A DNA stretch of 62,834 bases from an uncultured Eubacteriales bacterium (GCA_902764875.1 CACWXP010000019.1:1-62834); one strand, 5' to 3'; shown: positions 10,068 through 19,042, counted from the first letter of the stretch. A program made the numbers and translations. The notes: generated by a model from the sequence alone, not told the origin.

Positions 10068-11568
10068 GATTTCCCGTTTCCGTCAAGTCATGTTCCGGCC
10101 TTTCCGGCGCTTCCGCGTGCTCCAGCGTAAATCGGAAAGCCGCGCCCTCGTCCGTGTCCAGCAGCCGCAGGCTCTGCCCGTGCATCTCCATAATCCGCCG
10201 GCAGATGCTCAGCCCAAGGCCTGTTCCGGTGCCTGCGGTGTGTGCCCGGTTCACCGTGAAGAACCGGTCGAAAATCTTGTCCCGGTCTTCCTCCGCAACA
10301 CCAATTCCGTTATCCCGAACCGTAATTTCGGCCTTGTCTCCCCGTACGCGGGAGGCCAGCGTAATTTTCCCCTCAACGCCCGTGAACTTGATCGCGTTGT
10401 CCAGCAGGTTAATCACAACCTGTTCAATCCGGTCCCTGTCTGCCCGAACGTAGCAGGGGTCCGTTTCCGGTTCGCAGGCAATGTCGATCTTCTTTTCATC
10501 CAGTTCCGTCATGCGCCGGATAATGGCCCGCCGCAGCATCTCGTTGATGTCGAAGACGGACATCTCCAGTTTCGCGTCGTCCTTCTCCAGCCGGCTCATA
10601 GCCAGCAGGTCATTGATCAGTCCGCTCAGCCGTTTCGATTCGTCCGCAACCAGGCGCAGGTATTTCGGATGCTCCTCCTCCGGAATCACCCCGTCCGCCA
10701 TGCCTTCGGCAAATCCGCGGATGCTGGTAATCGGGCTGCGCAGTTCATGGCTCACGTTGGAAACAAATTCTCGACGCCCTTCCTCCACGTGTTCCAGCTT
10801 CTCCGTCATGGTGTTGAAGGCACGGCTCACCTTCTGGAACTCTTTGCCGCCCTTCTTTTCGTCAAGCCGGGCCTTGAAGTTTCCTTCCGCGATGCACCCC
10901 GCCGCCTCCGTCATTTTCCCGAGAGGTTTCAGCACCGACCGCACGGACAGGAAAACCGCGATCCCGGAAAGAATCAGCACCCCCAGTGTCAGCAGGCAGA
11001 TCTGCAGCAGAATCCGGTCCAGCCCGGATTCGATCTCCTGGGCCCGTGTCTGAATGAAAACAGCGCCTACCGTGCTTCCGTCCCGAATAAAGGGAACCCC
11101 CACCGTAAAGGTCGGCCCGCTCGCCTCGTTGGACCGCACCCGGATGTTCTCTCCCTGAAGCACTTTCCGCAGCGCTTCCGAAATGTCTTCTCCGGACAGG
11201 GATTCAACAAAGGCCGGATCTTCGCTGTAGGCCGTCCGGATGTTGTCCATCACGTTGCCCCGCCGATCCACCACGGCGATATAAGCGCCGAATTCCCGGT
11301 TCACCTTGTCCGCCTTGGCGTTCAGGTGTTCCCGAACCGTGGTGTTCCCCCTGAAGCTGAAGTTGCTCAGCGGGATTTCCCAGGGGTTGCTCGTAATTCC
11401 GACGTTCAGATTCGCCGCCAGATAGGCAATGTCCTCCGCTTCCGAGCTCAGGTAGTTCAGCCGCGCATCAATCTGCTGATTGCGCAGCGTAATCCACCAG
11501 ATGCCGGAAAGACAGATCGCGGTGATCAGAATCGCCGCCATCACCACGGCCATAATCCGTGCAAACAT
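10060..11568 (-). CDS. Membrane sensor histidine kinase
   Basis: Two-component sensor, 502 residues. TM1 at residues 5-30, an extracytoplasmic sensor of about 150 residues, TM2 near 180-205, then HAMP, HisKA with the phospho-His in VSNVSHELRSPITSIRGF, and HATPase_c with N box (NLLDNAIKF), G1 (DNGIGV) and G2 (GTGLGLSI). It follows its response regulator on the same strand. Architecture resembles PhoR/ResE-type kinases, but the signal is unknown and no obvious target operon is adjacent. Its stop codon lies in heptad array B. Confidence 0.95.
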   Translation of the reverse strand: MFARIMAVVMAAILITAICLSGIWWITLRNQQIDARLNYLSSEAEDIAYLAANLNVGITSNPWEIPLSNFSFRGNTTVREHLNAKADKVNREFGAYIAVVDRRGNVMDNIRTAYSEDPAFVESLSGEDISEALRKVLQGENIRVRSNEASGPTFTVGVPFIRDGSTVGAVFIQTRAQEIESGLDRILLQICLLTLGVLILSGIAVFLSVRSVLKPLGKMTEAAGCIAEGNFKARLDEKKGGKEFQKVSRAFNTMTEKLEHVEEGRREFVSNVSHELRSPITSIRGFAEGMADGVIPEEEHPKYLRLVADESKRLSGLINDLLAMSRLEKDDAKLEMSVFDINEMLRRAIIRRMTELDEKKIDIACEPETDPCYVRADRDRIEQVVINLLDNAIKFTGVEGKITLASRVRGDKAEITVRDNGIGVAEEDRDKIFDRFFTVNRAHTAGTGTGLGLSICRRIMEMHGQSLRLLDTDEGAAFRFTLEHAEAPERPEHDLTETGNHA

Positions 11569-11581
11569 AAAAACCCAAAAC

Positions 11582-11650
11582 CTCCAAAGCCTAAAGCCTT
11601 AAATCTGAAGTCCGGTTCCCAGATACCTCTGTCCGCAATCCACTATACAC
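11582..11650. repeat. Heptad array C between kinase and regulator
   Basis: Plus strand: degenerate CCTAAAG-type heptads (CTCCAAAG, CCTAAAG, CCTTAAA) followed, after about 40 bp, by AATCCAC and TATACAC (11637-11650). Same order, CCTAAA type first and TATCCAC type second, as in the clearer arrays. The regulator's stop codon is within AATCCAC/TATACAC. Confidence 0.5.
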
Positions 11651-12332
11651 TGAACTTATACCCGATCCCCCGCACCGTGTAAATTGACCAGCCGTATTTC
11701 TCGCTGTCCGGCAGCTTCTCCCGCAGCCGTCTGATGTGAACGTCGACCGTTCGGCTGTCCCCGTAAAAGTCAAAGCCCCACACCTGCGAAAGCAGCTGTT
11801 CCCGGGTGAACACCTGGTTCGGATGGGACGCCAGAAAATAAAGCACTTCCAGCTCCTTCGGCGGCATCTCCAGCTTGTTCCCCTCGTAATGCACGTCGTA
11901 TTCCGCAATGCTCACCGTCAGCCCGGGCCAGGAGATGTCCGCCTGCTTGTCCTCTTCCGTCCCCTGCGCCCGCCGCAGCACGGCCTTCACCCGCGCCACC
12001 ATTTCCTTCCCGTCGAAGGGCTTGGTGATGTAATCGTCCGCGCCCAGTTCCAGACATAAAACCTTGTCAAACGTCTCGCCCTTGGCCGTCGCCATGATCA
12101 CCGGGATGTTCCCCGTCTTGCGTATGGTTTTCAGCACGGCGTATCCGTCCATCCCCGGCAGCATCACGTCCAGCAGGATCAGGTCCGGCGGCATTTTCCG
12201 GAATTCCTCAACCGCCGTATCTCCCCGATCCGCAATCCGAACTTCAAATCCTTCCTTTTCAAGATAAAGCTGCTCCAGTCGGCTGATGTTCGGATCATCT
12301 TCCACAACCAGAATGCTGGGTCTGTCCTTCAT
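11643..12332 (-). CDS. OmpR-family response regulator
   Basis: A 229-residue regulator starting MKDRPSILVVEDDPN: receiver domain with the acidic pair, phospho-acceptor in LLDVMLPGMDG, the conserved T in ATAKGE and K in ITKPFDGKE, then a winged-helix trans_reg_C domain (RTVDVHIRRLREKL). It pairs with the downstream histidine kinase. ATG 12332 is preferred over ATG 12338 because the AGGGGG ribosome site then has a 9-nt spacer. That ribosome site is itself part of a TTTAGGG heptad. Confidence 0.94.
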   Translation of the reverse strand: MKDRPSILVVEDDPNISRLEQLYLEKEGFEVRIADRGDTAVEEFRKMPPDLILLDVMLPGMDGYAVLKTIRKTGNIPVIMATAKGETFDKVLCLELGADDYITKPFDGKEMVARVKAVLRRAQGTEEDKQADISWPGLTVSIAEYDVHYEGNKLEMPPKELEVLYFLASHPNQVFTREQLLSQVWGFDFYGDSRTVDVHIRRLREKLPDSEKYGWSIYTVRGIGYKFSV

Positions 12333-12343
12333 CTGCATATTCC

Positions 12344-12403
12344 CCCTAAAGCCCAAAGCCTTATAACCCCTAATCCTTAAATCCTAAATCCTCATAACCC
12401 ATT
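12344..12403. repeat. Heptad array D (CCCTAAA type)
   Basis: Plus strand CCCTAAA and GCCCAAA, a short slip, then CCTAATC, CTTAAAT, CCTAAAT, CCTCATA, ACCCATT in 7-bp register. It fills the gap between mutS2 and the response regulator. The mutS2 stop (12402-12404 on the minus strand) is inside it and the regulator's ribosome site is at its other edge. Confidence 0.6.
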
Positions 12404-14756
12404 ACCGCAAGGTAACCACCGTCACCCCGTCTTCGCCTTCTCCGTAGACGCCCCTCCGGAAGCTTTTCACGTGCTTGTTCTTCCGCAGATCCTGCTGGAT
12501 GCCCGCCCGCAGGATGCCGGTGCCTTTCCCGTGAATGATGTAAACCTCGTTCAGCCCGGCCAGCACCGCCTCGTCCAGATACAGCCCCACGGCGCTCAGC
12601 GCCTCCTCCAGGCTCATTCCCCGAACGTCGCATTCCGTTTTCACCGTCCGGGTCATCATCCCCGTCTTGGCTTTCACGGTGCTCTTCTCCGGCGTCTTCG
12701 CCGCCTGAATCATCCGAAGCTGGCTGATGTTTGCCTTGAATTTCATCGCCCCGGCCTGCAGGGAAACCTCCCCCTTTTCGTCCGCTCCGGAGAGCACCGT
12801 GCCTTCCGCTCCCAGCGTCAGAATCCGAACCCGGTCGCCGGGCTTCACAGCCTTCGGTGCTTCGCTGTCCTCCTGGCTTTCCTGTCGCAGGCCTTCGCTC
12901 ATCTCGTCAATCCCGCGCTCCAGCCGCCGGCGAAGCTCTGCCGCGTTTCCGTCTCCGGCCGCGTTTTTCTTCATTTTCTTCAGCTCGGAGATCACGGTCT
13001 CGCTTTCCCGCCGCGCCTGCTCAAGAATCCGTTTTGCTTCCTCCCGGGTCTTCCGCAGGGTCGTTTCCCGTTTGTTTTCCATCTCCCTGCGCAGCTGCTC
13101 CGCTTCGTCCCGAAGTCGGATCGTTTCCTTTCCGGCCTCCTGGGCAATCTGCCGTTCCCGCTCCGCCACCTGCCGGTGATATTCCGCGTTGGCAATCACG
13201 TCTTCAAAGCGAACTGTGTCACCGCTCAGCAGCTTTCGCGCCGCGTCAATCAGGTTCTCCGGCAGTCCCAGCCGCCGGCTGATTTCAAAGGCGTTGCTCT
13301 TTCCAGGTACTCCGATGGAAAGCCGGTAGGTGGGCCGCAGGGTCTCCACGTCGAATTCAACCGACGCGTTCTCAACGCCCTTCGTCGTCAGTGCGAAGAT
13401 CTTCAGCTCGCTGTAGTGGGTCGTCGCCATGGTCCGCACGCCGATGTGCAGCAGCCGGGTCAGGATGCTCTGGGCCAGCGCCGCGCCCTCCGTCGGGTCC
13501 GTTCCGGCCCCGAGTTCGTCAAACAGCACCAGATCCCGGGGCGTCACTTCCCGCATGATCGTAACGATGTTCGTCATGTGCCCGCTGAAGGTGGAAAGGC
13601 TCTGCTCGATGCTCTGCTCGTCTCCGATGTCGGCAAACACCTGCTCGAAAACCGCCAGTTCCGTTCCTATGTCCGCCGGAACCTGCAGACCTGCCTGGGC
13701 CATCAGCGTGAAAAGCCCCACCGTTTTCAGCGTCACAGTCTTGCCGCCCGTGTTCGGTCCGGTCACGACCAGCGTCGTGAATTCCTTTCCGAGCCAGACG
13801 GTTTCCGGCACAACCTTTTCCGGGTCAATCAGCGGATGCCGTCCCCGGATGATGTGAAGATACCCTTCCCGGTTCATCTTCGGGCAAACGCATACAAACC
13901 GTCGGCTTAAGAGTCCCTTGGCAAAAATGAAGTCCAGTTCCGCCAGCAGTTCCACCGTTTCCGCCATGCTGTCGGCATAGGGCGCAATCTCCGCGCTCAG
14001 CGCCGCCAGAATCCGGGCGATCTCCTGCTGCTCCTTCACTTCCCATTGCTTCAGCTCGTTCCCCATCTCCACCGCGGCCATAGGTTCAATGAACAGCGTC
14101 GCCCCGCTGGAGGACTGGTCGTGCACAAGCCCCGGAACGCTGCTCCGGTATTCCGCTTTCACCGGCAAAACGTATCGGTCTCCCCGCATGGTGATGATCG
14201 GATCCTGCAGGTATTTCTGCATAGCTGCGGAATGAATCATCTGGTTCAGCTTTTCCTTGATCCGGTCCTGCGCCCCCCGCAGGTGCCGCCGGATGTTCAT
14301 CAGCTCGCTGGAAGCCCGGTCTGCGATCTCGTCTTCGCTCAGGATCGCGTCTGTAATATCCTTTTCCAGGTTCCGTGCCGTGAAAAGTCCTTCCGCCTTT
14401 GCCTGAAGGATCGGAGTGTTCTCCCGCTCCGTCACCAGTGCGTCCCGTGCTGCCCGCGAAGCCCGCAAAAGCGCCGCCACATTCAGCAGCATCCCCGCGC
14501 TCAGCGTTCCGCCTTTTTGGCAGATGCCCAGCGCCGGCCGCACGTCCGGAAACGCTGTCATCGGGTGCCCGCCGATGTATTGCAGAATCACCGTGGCCTC
14601 TTCCGTCTCGGCCTGGGCCGCAAGCACCGGCTCCAGGTCGTCCAGCGGCACAAGCGTCCGGCATTTTTCCGCCCCGGCCTCGGTCAGGGCGCCCTCCGCC
14701 AGCATCTCCCGGATCCGGGTAAATTCCAGCACCCGCATCGTCCGTTCACTAATCAT
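12402..14756 (-). CDS. mutS2: Endonuclease MutS2
   Basis: MutS-family ATPase of 784 residues with nuclease activity, linked in other bacteria to suppression of recombination and rescue of collided ribosomes. In order: MutS core/lever region, P-loop TGPNTGGKT, DELGAGTDPTEGAALA (Walker B and signature), a long charged coiled coil (about 510-620), and a C-terminal Smr nuclease domain with DVRGMSLEEAL and IIHGKGTGILR. It lacks the mismatch-recognition domain of MutS1, as expected. Length is normal. Confidence 0.97.
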   Translation of the reverse strand: MISERTMRVLEFTRIREMLAEGALTEAGAEKCRTLVPLDDLEPVLAAQAETEEATVILQYIGGHPMTAFPDVRPALGICQKGGTLSAGMLLNVAALLRASRAARDALVTERENTPILQAKAEGLFTARNLEKDITDAILSEDEIADRASSELMNIRRHLRGAQDRIKEKLNQMIHSAAMQKYLQDPIITMRGDRYVLPVKAEYRSSVPGLVHDQSSSGATLFIEPMAAVEMGNELKQWEVKEQQEIARILAALSAEIAPYADSMAETVELLAELDFIFAKGLLSRRFVCVCPKMNREGYLHIIRGRHPLIDPEKVVPETVWLGKEFTTLVVTGPNTGGKTVTLKTVGLFTLMAQAGLQVPADIGTELAVFEQVFADIGDEQSIEQSLSTFSGHMTNIVTIMREVTPRDLVLFDELGAGTDPTEGAALAQSILTRLLHIGVRTMATTHYSELKIFALTTKGVENASVEFDVETLRPTYRLSIGVPGKSNAFEISRRLGLPENLIDAARKLLSGDTVRFEDVIANAEYHRQVAERERQIAQEAGKETIRLRDEAEQLRREMENKRETTLRKTREEAKRILEQARRESETVISELKKMKKNAAGDGNAAELRRRLERGIDEMSEGLRQESQEDSEAPKAVKPGDRVRILTLGAEGTVLSGADEKGEVSLQAGAMKFKANISQLRMIQAAKTPEKSTVKAKTGMMTRTVKTECDVRGMSLEEALSAVGLYLDEAVLAGLNEVYIIHGKGTGILRAGIQQDLRKNKHVKSFRRGVYGEGEDGVTVVTLR

Positions 14757-14773
14757 AATAGTAACCCCGTCTT

Positions 14774-14842
14774 CCCTAAACCCTATACCCTAAAACCTAA
14801 ACCCTCGTAACCACTATCCACTAACCACTATTCACTATCCAC
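14774..14842. repeat. Composite heptad array E (CCCTAAA then TATCCAC)
   Basis: Plus strand CCCTAAA, CCCTATA, CCCTAAAA, CCTAAA (14774-14801), a 13-bp link, then TATCCAC, TAACCAC, TATTCAC, TATCCAC in exact 7-bp register (14815-14842). It occupies the mutS2-U32 gap and ends on the U32 stop codon. Confidence 0.8.
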
Positions 14843-17148
14843 TAAAAAACCGCCCGCGCCCAGTGCCCGCCCGTAGCATCCATCCCGGTCCGCGTCCCGG
14901 TTTCCAGCGCTCTCAGCACATTCTCCGTCTCTTCCGCCGTCTCCGTTGTCATTTCGACCATCGGATTCCGTATACCCTTCCGGTCTGTCCATTCCGTGGG
15001 CAGCCCGTTCATCAGCCGGATCCGGCATCCCTCCGGCATCCGCGTCCGCAGCAGCGGGAACCGGTGCCCCATGCCGTCCTCCAGCACGTTTCCTGCCAGG
15101 GCATCCGCTGCCCCCGTGTCGCACATCCGGCATTCCCGGTGTCCGTCCGTCAAACCCAGGGCTGTTCTTGCCGGGCAATGGTGCAGCAGCATCAGCTGCG
15201 TCCTCCCGAAAACCGTCACCGCGATGGGCGCACCGCCCGCCATCAGCGTCTCCAGTTCCTTTCCCGTCAGTTCCACCGAGGCCGTAACGAAGGCACATCC
15301 CGCCTCCAGCAGGAAAGCTGCCGCCTGCCGGTTCATCACCGGAATTCCGCTTCCCGCCCCGAAGGCCACGGGCCACCGGATCCCAAGCTGCCCGATGCTT
15401 CCGAGCACAACGCCGCCCAGCTTCTCCCGGTACTTCTCTGTGGCGGCATAAATCATCTGCAGCGTATTTTCCGTGCAAACCCGCGGAATCTGCAGCCAGT
15501 CGCCTTCCGGCATTTCTGTCAGCAGCGCCCGAAGCGCGTCCTCCCGCCAGTCCTCCGGATCCCATATGATCCGGCATCCGTGCCGCCGGGCCGCCTCTGC
15601 CTGTTCCCCGGTCCGAACGATCGCCATCTTCGGCAGCTCCGCCGCCGGCAGTTCTGCCGCAGGCAAGTCGCCTTCCGCTCCGGGCCCGGATCCGAAAGCT
15701 TCCGCCCGTTTCTCTTCCAGGGTCGCCAGTGCTTCCCGCCGGATCCGGTTGATCTCCGATACCGGCACAAAGGCGTCCCTGGTTTCGATCGTAATGTCTC
15801 CCGGCGTAAAAAGCGTGTCCCCCGTCCGGCCAAGGTTCCTGCGCAGTTCTTGCTCCTGCGCCGGCCGCGTCCGGGCAGCAGCTGTTTCGCCGCCCCGAAC
15901 GGTCACCTCGTTCTCTCCGTCCGAAACCCTCAGCGCCAGGGGCTCCCCCGCCACGGCCCGTAAGGTCATGCGCACTTCGACCCGTCGTCCGGGCATCGCC
16001 GCAGCCTTCCGGATCTGTTCCGCGCTCGTCAGCCGGGCCACCGTGTCCCCTGCTTCCGCTCGAAGGCCTTCCCGCAGGCGCACCAGCGCCGTGCTCCCCG
16101 CCGGCATATCTTTCCCGGCATAAATCAGGGCGCTCGCGCCTTTCCAGCCCTGGATTTCAATCTCGTCTCCGTCCGCCAGGTCCCTTTCCACCCGAATCCG
16201 GGCAAATCGGCTGTCGGCCTGTTCAACTTTCCCGATCACGACCCCGCTGTGGTTCACCCGTTCCGGATAAATCACCCCCGCGTCTTCGCTTCCGAAAGCA
16301 TATCCCTTCATGAATCCGCCCCGGTTGAAAATCTGCAGCAGCCCTTCCCGCTCTTCCGGGTCCGCCTTCCGGAACCGGCCGTTTTCCAGGCTGTCCAGTC
16401 CCTTCCGATAGGCCGCCGTCACGATCGCCGTATATTCCGGGCGCTTCGCCCGGCCTTCCAGCTTCACCGAAGCTACCCCCGCGTCCGCCAGTGCCGGCAG
16501 GTCATCCCGCAGGCAAACGTCCCGGGGGCTCAGCCACGCGCCTTTCCTTCCCCGGTAGATGTATTCCTTCCGGCAGGGCTGAGCGCACCGGCCCCGGTTT
16601 CCGCTCCGTTCCCCGACCATGCTGGAAAAAAGGCATTCCCCGCTTACCGCGACGCACTGGGCCCCGTGCCCGAAAACTTCAATCTCAATTCCGGTCTCCG
16701 CGCATTTCCGGATCTCCTCCAGGCTGCATTCCCGGGCCAGAACGACCCGCCGCATGTCCATCTCCCGGCACCATGCTGCCCCCGTCCGGTTGTGAATCGC
16801 CATCTGCGTGCTGGCGTGCACGGCAAGATCCGGGCACATTCCCCGGATCATCCGCAAAATCCCGCAGTCCTGCACCAGCACCGCGTCCGCCCGAACTTCC
16901 CTCAGCAGCCGGATCACCTCCGCCACTTCGGCCAGCTCTCGGTCCTTGACCAGTGTGTTCAGCGTCACGTGCACGCGCATATGCCGCGCGTGCGCATAGC
17001 GAACGGCCTCTTCCAGACCCTGCCGGTCAAAGTTGCCGGCCCCGGCCCGGGCGCTGAATGCGGCATATCCGAGATAAACCGCGTCTGCGCCGGCGGCGTC
17101 TGCCCGCTCCAAAGCGTCCCGGTTCCCGGCAGGTGCCAGATTTTCCAT
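14842..17148 (-). CDS. Peptidase U32 family protein with C-terminal DUF3656-like region
   Basis: A 768-residue U32 protein. The N-terminal TIM-barrel half starts MENLAPAGNRDALERADAAG and carries the family signature (EVFGHGAQCVAVSGECLFSS, then GNRGRCAQPCRKEY) with clustered cysteines; the C-terminal half fits the long collagenase-like forms. Relatives in E. coli (RlhA, UbiU/V, YhbU) act in RNA or quinone hydroxylation and carry Fe-S clusters, so 'peptidase' may be a misnomer. The upstream gene is zapA, the usual neighbour in Firmicutes. Its stop codon is supplied by heptad array E. Confidence 0.9.
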   Translation of the reverse strand: MENLAPAGNRDALERADAAGADAVYLGYAAFSARAGAGNFDRQGLEEAVRYAHARHMRVHVTLNTLVKDRELAEVAEVIRLLREVRADAVLVQDCGILRMIRGMCPDLAVHASTQMAIHNRTGAAWCREMDMRRVVLARECSLEEIRKCAETGIEIEVFGHGAQCVAVSGECLFSSMVGERSGNRGRCAQPCRKEYIYRGRKGAWLSPRDVCLRDDLPALADAGVASVKLEGRAKRPEYTAIVTAAYRKGLDSLENGRFRKADPEEREGLLQIFNRGGFMKGYAFGSEDAGVIYPERVNHSGVVIGKVEQADSRFARIRVERDLADGDEIEIQGWKGASALIYAGKDMPAGSTALVRLREGLRAEAGDTVARLTSAEQIRKAAAMPGRRVEVRMTLRAVAGEPLALRVSDGENEVTVRGGETAAARTRPAQEQELRRNLGRTGDTLFTPGDITIETRDAFVPVSEINRIRREALATLEEKRAEAFGSGPGAEGDLPAAELPAAELPKMAIVRTGEQAEAARRHGCRIIWDPEDWREDALRALLTEMPEGDWLQIPRVCTENTLQMIYAATEKYREKLGGVVLGSIGQLGIRWPVAFGAGSGIPVMNRQAAAFLLEAGCAFVTASVELTGKELETLMAGGAPIAVTVFGRTQLMLLHHCPARTALGLTDGHRECRMCDTGAADALAGNVLEDGMGHRFPLLRTRMPEGCRIRLMNGLPTEWTDRKGIRNPMVEMTTETAEETENVLRALETGTRTGMDATGGHWARAVF

Positions 17149-17161
17149 GCTCCGATATCTC

Positions 17162-17207
17162 CCCTAAACCTCTATCCACTATCCACTATCCACTATTCAC
17201 TATCCAC
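17162..17207. repeat. Composite heptad array F
   Basis: Plus strand CCCTAAA (17162-17168), then five perfect-register heptads TATCCAC, TATCCAC, TATCCAC, TATTCAC, TATCCAC (17173-17207). It sits between U32 and zapA, and the last codons and stop of zapA are made of it. This is the cleanest copy in the window. Confidence 0.88.
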
Positions 17208-17447
17208 TAAAAGCTCCAGCCGCCGCTGCAGCATCCGGTTCTCGTCCTGGGCTTTCAGCAGCTCCTCCGCCATCCGGAAGCAGGTCAGCACCGCCGCCTG
17301 GGCCGAAGGCAGCTTCGTTGCTGAAGCCGTTTCACTCAGCGTCCGGTCCACATAGGCTGCCACCCGCCGAACATGCTCCGGCGGATCGGTGGAAACCAGC
17401 GTATAGGGCTTCCCCGCAACCGTCACCGTGATCTTCTGCTTTTCCAT
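17193..17447 (-). CDS. zapA: Cell division protein ZapA
   Basis: Small FtsZ-ring stabiliser (84 residues). The N-terminal half VTVAGKPYTLVSTDPPEHVRRVAAYVD is the ZapA head domain; the rest is a coiled coil (AEELLKAQDENRMLQRRLELL). ATG 17447 has AGGAG upstream and matches the family start. The final residues LVDSE and the stop TAG are encoded by the TAGTGGA/TAGTGAA heptads, so the natural C-terminus may have been replaced by repeat sequence. Confidence 0.9.
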   Translation of the reverse strand: MEKQKITVTVAGKPYTLVSTDPPEHVRRVAAYVDRTLSETASATKLPSAQAAVLTCFRMAEELLKAQDENRMLQRRLELLVDSE

Positions 17448-17460
17448 GCGCTCTTCTCCT

Positions 17461-17504
17461 TTTTTCGCGAAAAGCGCGGAAGGAGTCATTTCCCCTTCCG
17501 CGCT
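17461..17504 (-). terminator. Intrinsic terminator after cyclophilin
   Basis: Minus-strand 11-bp stem AGCGCGGAAGG pairing with CCTTCCGCGCT (17473-17483 with 17494-17504), followed by TTTTCGCGAAAAA. It lies just after the cyclophilin stop and just before the zapA ribosome site, so zapA may depend on readthrough or its own promoter. Confidence 0.7.
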
Positions 17505-17516
17505 GTCAGGCACCTG

Positions 17517-18035
17517 TCAGATCTGTTCAAAAGGATAAACCTGTCCGAATGTGTCAACCCGCACGGATTCCATCACCTGCGGCTCCAGGGGCTTGTCCGA
17601 TGGATCCCGGGGCGTCTTTTCAATCTCTTCCGCCGTCTCCATGCCCTCCAGCACCTTGCCGAAGGCGGCGTACTGCCCGTCGAGGTGGGGGCTGTCGCTG
17701 GTCATAATAAAGAACTGGCTTCCCGCGGAATCCGGCATCATGCTCCTCGCCATGCTCAGCACACCGTAGGTGTGTTTGATCGGATTGTCAACACCGTTGG
17801 CGGCAAACTCGCCCCGGATGCAGTATCCGGGCCCCCCGATGCCGATGCCCTTGGGGTCCCCGCCCTGGATCATGAATCCGGGAATCACCCGGTGAAAGGT
17901 CAGCCCGTCGTAAAAGCCGCTGTTGGCCAGGGCAATAAAGTTGCCCACGGATTGGGGCGCGGTTTCGGGATAAAGCTCGCCCTTCATTTCCTTGCCGTTA
18001 CGCATCTTAATGGTAAACACAGGGTTCTGTGCCAT
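17517..18035 (-). CDS. Peptidyl-prolyl cis-trans isomerase (cyclophilin)
   Basis: Cyclophilin of 172 residues. Conserved active-site segments: [31 protein letters not shown] and [12 protein letters not shown]. No signal peptide, so cytoplasmic. The catalytic Arg/Phe/Gln set is present, while the usual tryptophan that contributes to cyclosporin binding is not obvious. It is divergent from the GNAT gene and is followed by its own terminator. Confidence 0.95.
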   Translation of the reverse strand: MAQNPVFTIKMRNGKEMKGELYPETAPQSVGNFIALANSGFYDGLTFHRVIPGFMIQGGDPKGIGIGGPGYCIRGEFAANGVDNPIKHTYGVLSMARSMMPDSAGSQFFIMTSDSPHLDGQYAAFGKVLEGMETAEEIEKTPRDPSDKPLEPQVMESVRVDTFGQVYPFEQI

Positions 18036-18112
18036 CGTCTGTCTTCCTCCTTACGAAAACCAGGTTGTTTTCCGCACTATTTTATCAGTATTTCCATCCT
18101 ATGGCAAGCTTT

Positions 18113-18141
18113 TTGACATCATCCTGAATTATCCTTATAAT
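18113..18141 (+). promoter_or_regulatory. Consensus sigma-A promoter of the GNAT gene
   Basis: Perfect TTGACA (18113-18118), 17-bp spacer, perfect TATAAT (18136-18141). Leader of about 65 nt before the ATG. Predicts strong constitutive transcription. Confidence 0.9.
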
Positions 18142-18213
18142 GTAGAACGTGGATTGAGGTGGATCGGAACCGTCCCTGTGGTCCACCATGACCAGTAACG
18201 AAAGGAATCACCA

Positions 18214-19017
18214 ATGAATATTGTTCACCCTCTGCAGCCGGTCAACGGCCTGAATCCGGAAGATGTCTTTTATGCGGTCGATGATCTCGGAACGCAGACC
18301 GGATATGGGTTTATTCTCTATCAGTACCATCCCGGGCTCTATCCGGACTGCCCGGTCAATCTTTATTTCTCCATCGATGGAGATCCGGCCTCCCGCTATC
18401 TGCTGTTCGGCGCGCTGGTGGCCCGTGCACGCGTGCTCCAGTCGCTGAATCCAACCTTCCGGACCAGACTTTACACCAGTATCGCCCCGACCGACACCCA
18501 AATGAAGGATTTCTATCTGCAAAACGGCTTTGACTGCGAAGAAACCGATAATATTGTCCAGCTCACCATCCCTTACGGCGACGGCCGTATTCCCATGAGC
18601 TGTACCGTTGCCCCCACCCCTCTGAACACCTGGGATGAAATGAACGGCCTCCTCTATCGGCTGGAGGTAAACGAAATCACCTTCGTGGATATGAATTATC
18701 TCCAGTCCCTTATGCGTATGCCCCATTTCATGGTTCTGGGGCTCTATCGCAACGCAATCCTCATCGGTGAGGTCATCATGGCCGGCCAGGGCGGCGACTG
18801 CGAGCTGGCGGCCATCTATATTGAGCCCGGCTCCCGCAACCAGGGCATGGGCAGAGCCCTCCTCCACCGCATGATGGCCATCATGGCCGCCGAAGGCGTC
18901 ACCCGCATCACCACCCGGATCATGAGCCGCAGTCTCCCCCAGCAGCGCCTGATGGACGATTTTGGCGGTACCGTAATCGGGGTCAACATGATTTTCCCCG
19001 GAATGTACCTGAATTAA
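18214..19017 (+). CDS. Double GNAT-domain acetyltransferase
   Basis: A 267-residue protein with two GNAT-like halves. The second half (about 130-267) has the acetyl-CoA loop in IEPGSRNQGMGRALLHRMM, preceded by the beta-4 strand LAAIYI; the first half keeps the fold pattern (LYTSIAPTDTQMKDFYLQNGF) with a weaker CoA loop. Substrate unknown. GAAAGGAAT precedes the ATG. It is monocistronic behind a consensus promoter, and no clear terminator follows; a long non-coding island does. Confidence 0.85.
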   Translation: MNIVHPLQPVNGLNPEDVFYAVDDLGTQTGYGFILYQYHPGLYPDCPVNLYFSIDGDPASRYLLFGALVARARVLQSLNPTFRTRLYTSIAPTDTQMKDFYLQNGFDCEETDNIVQLTIPYGDGRIPMSCTVAPTPLNTWDEMNGLLYRLEVNEITFVDMNYLQSLMRMPHFMVLGLYRNAILIGEVIMAGQGGDCELAAIYIEPGSRNQGMGRALLHRMMAIMAAEGVTRITTRIMSRSLPQQRLMDDFGGTVIGVNMIFPGMYLN

Positions 19018-19042
19018 GCCCCAAAAGGTTACAGCCAGGTAC

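Noticed and set aside
17173-17207. CRISPR array
   Set aside because: Units are 7 bp, directly tandem and without spacers, and no cas gene is in the window.
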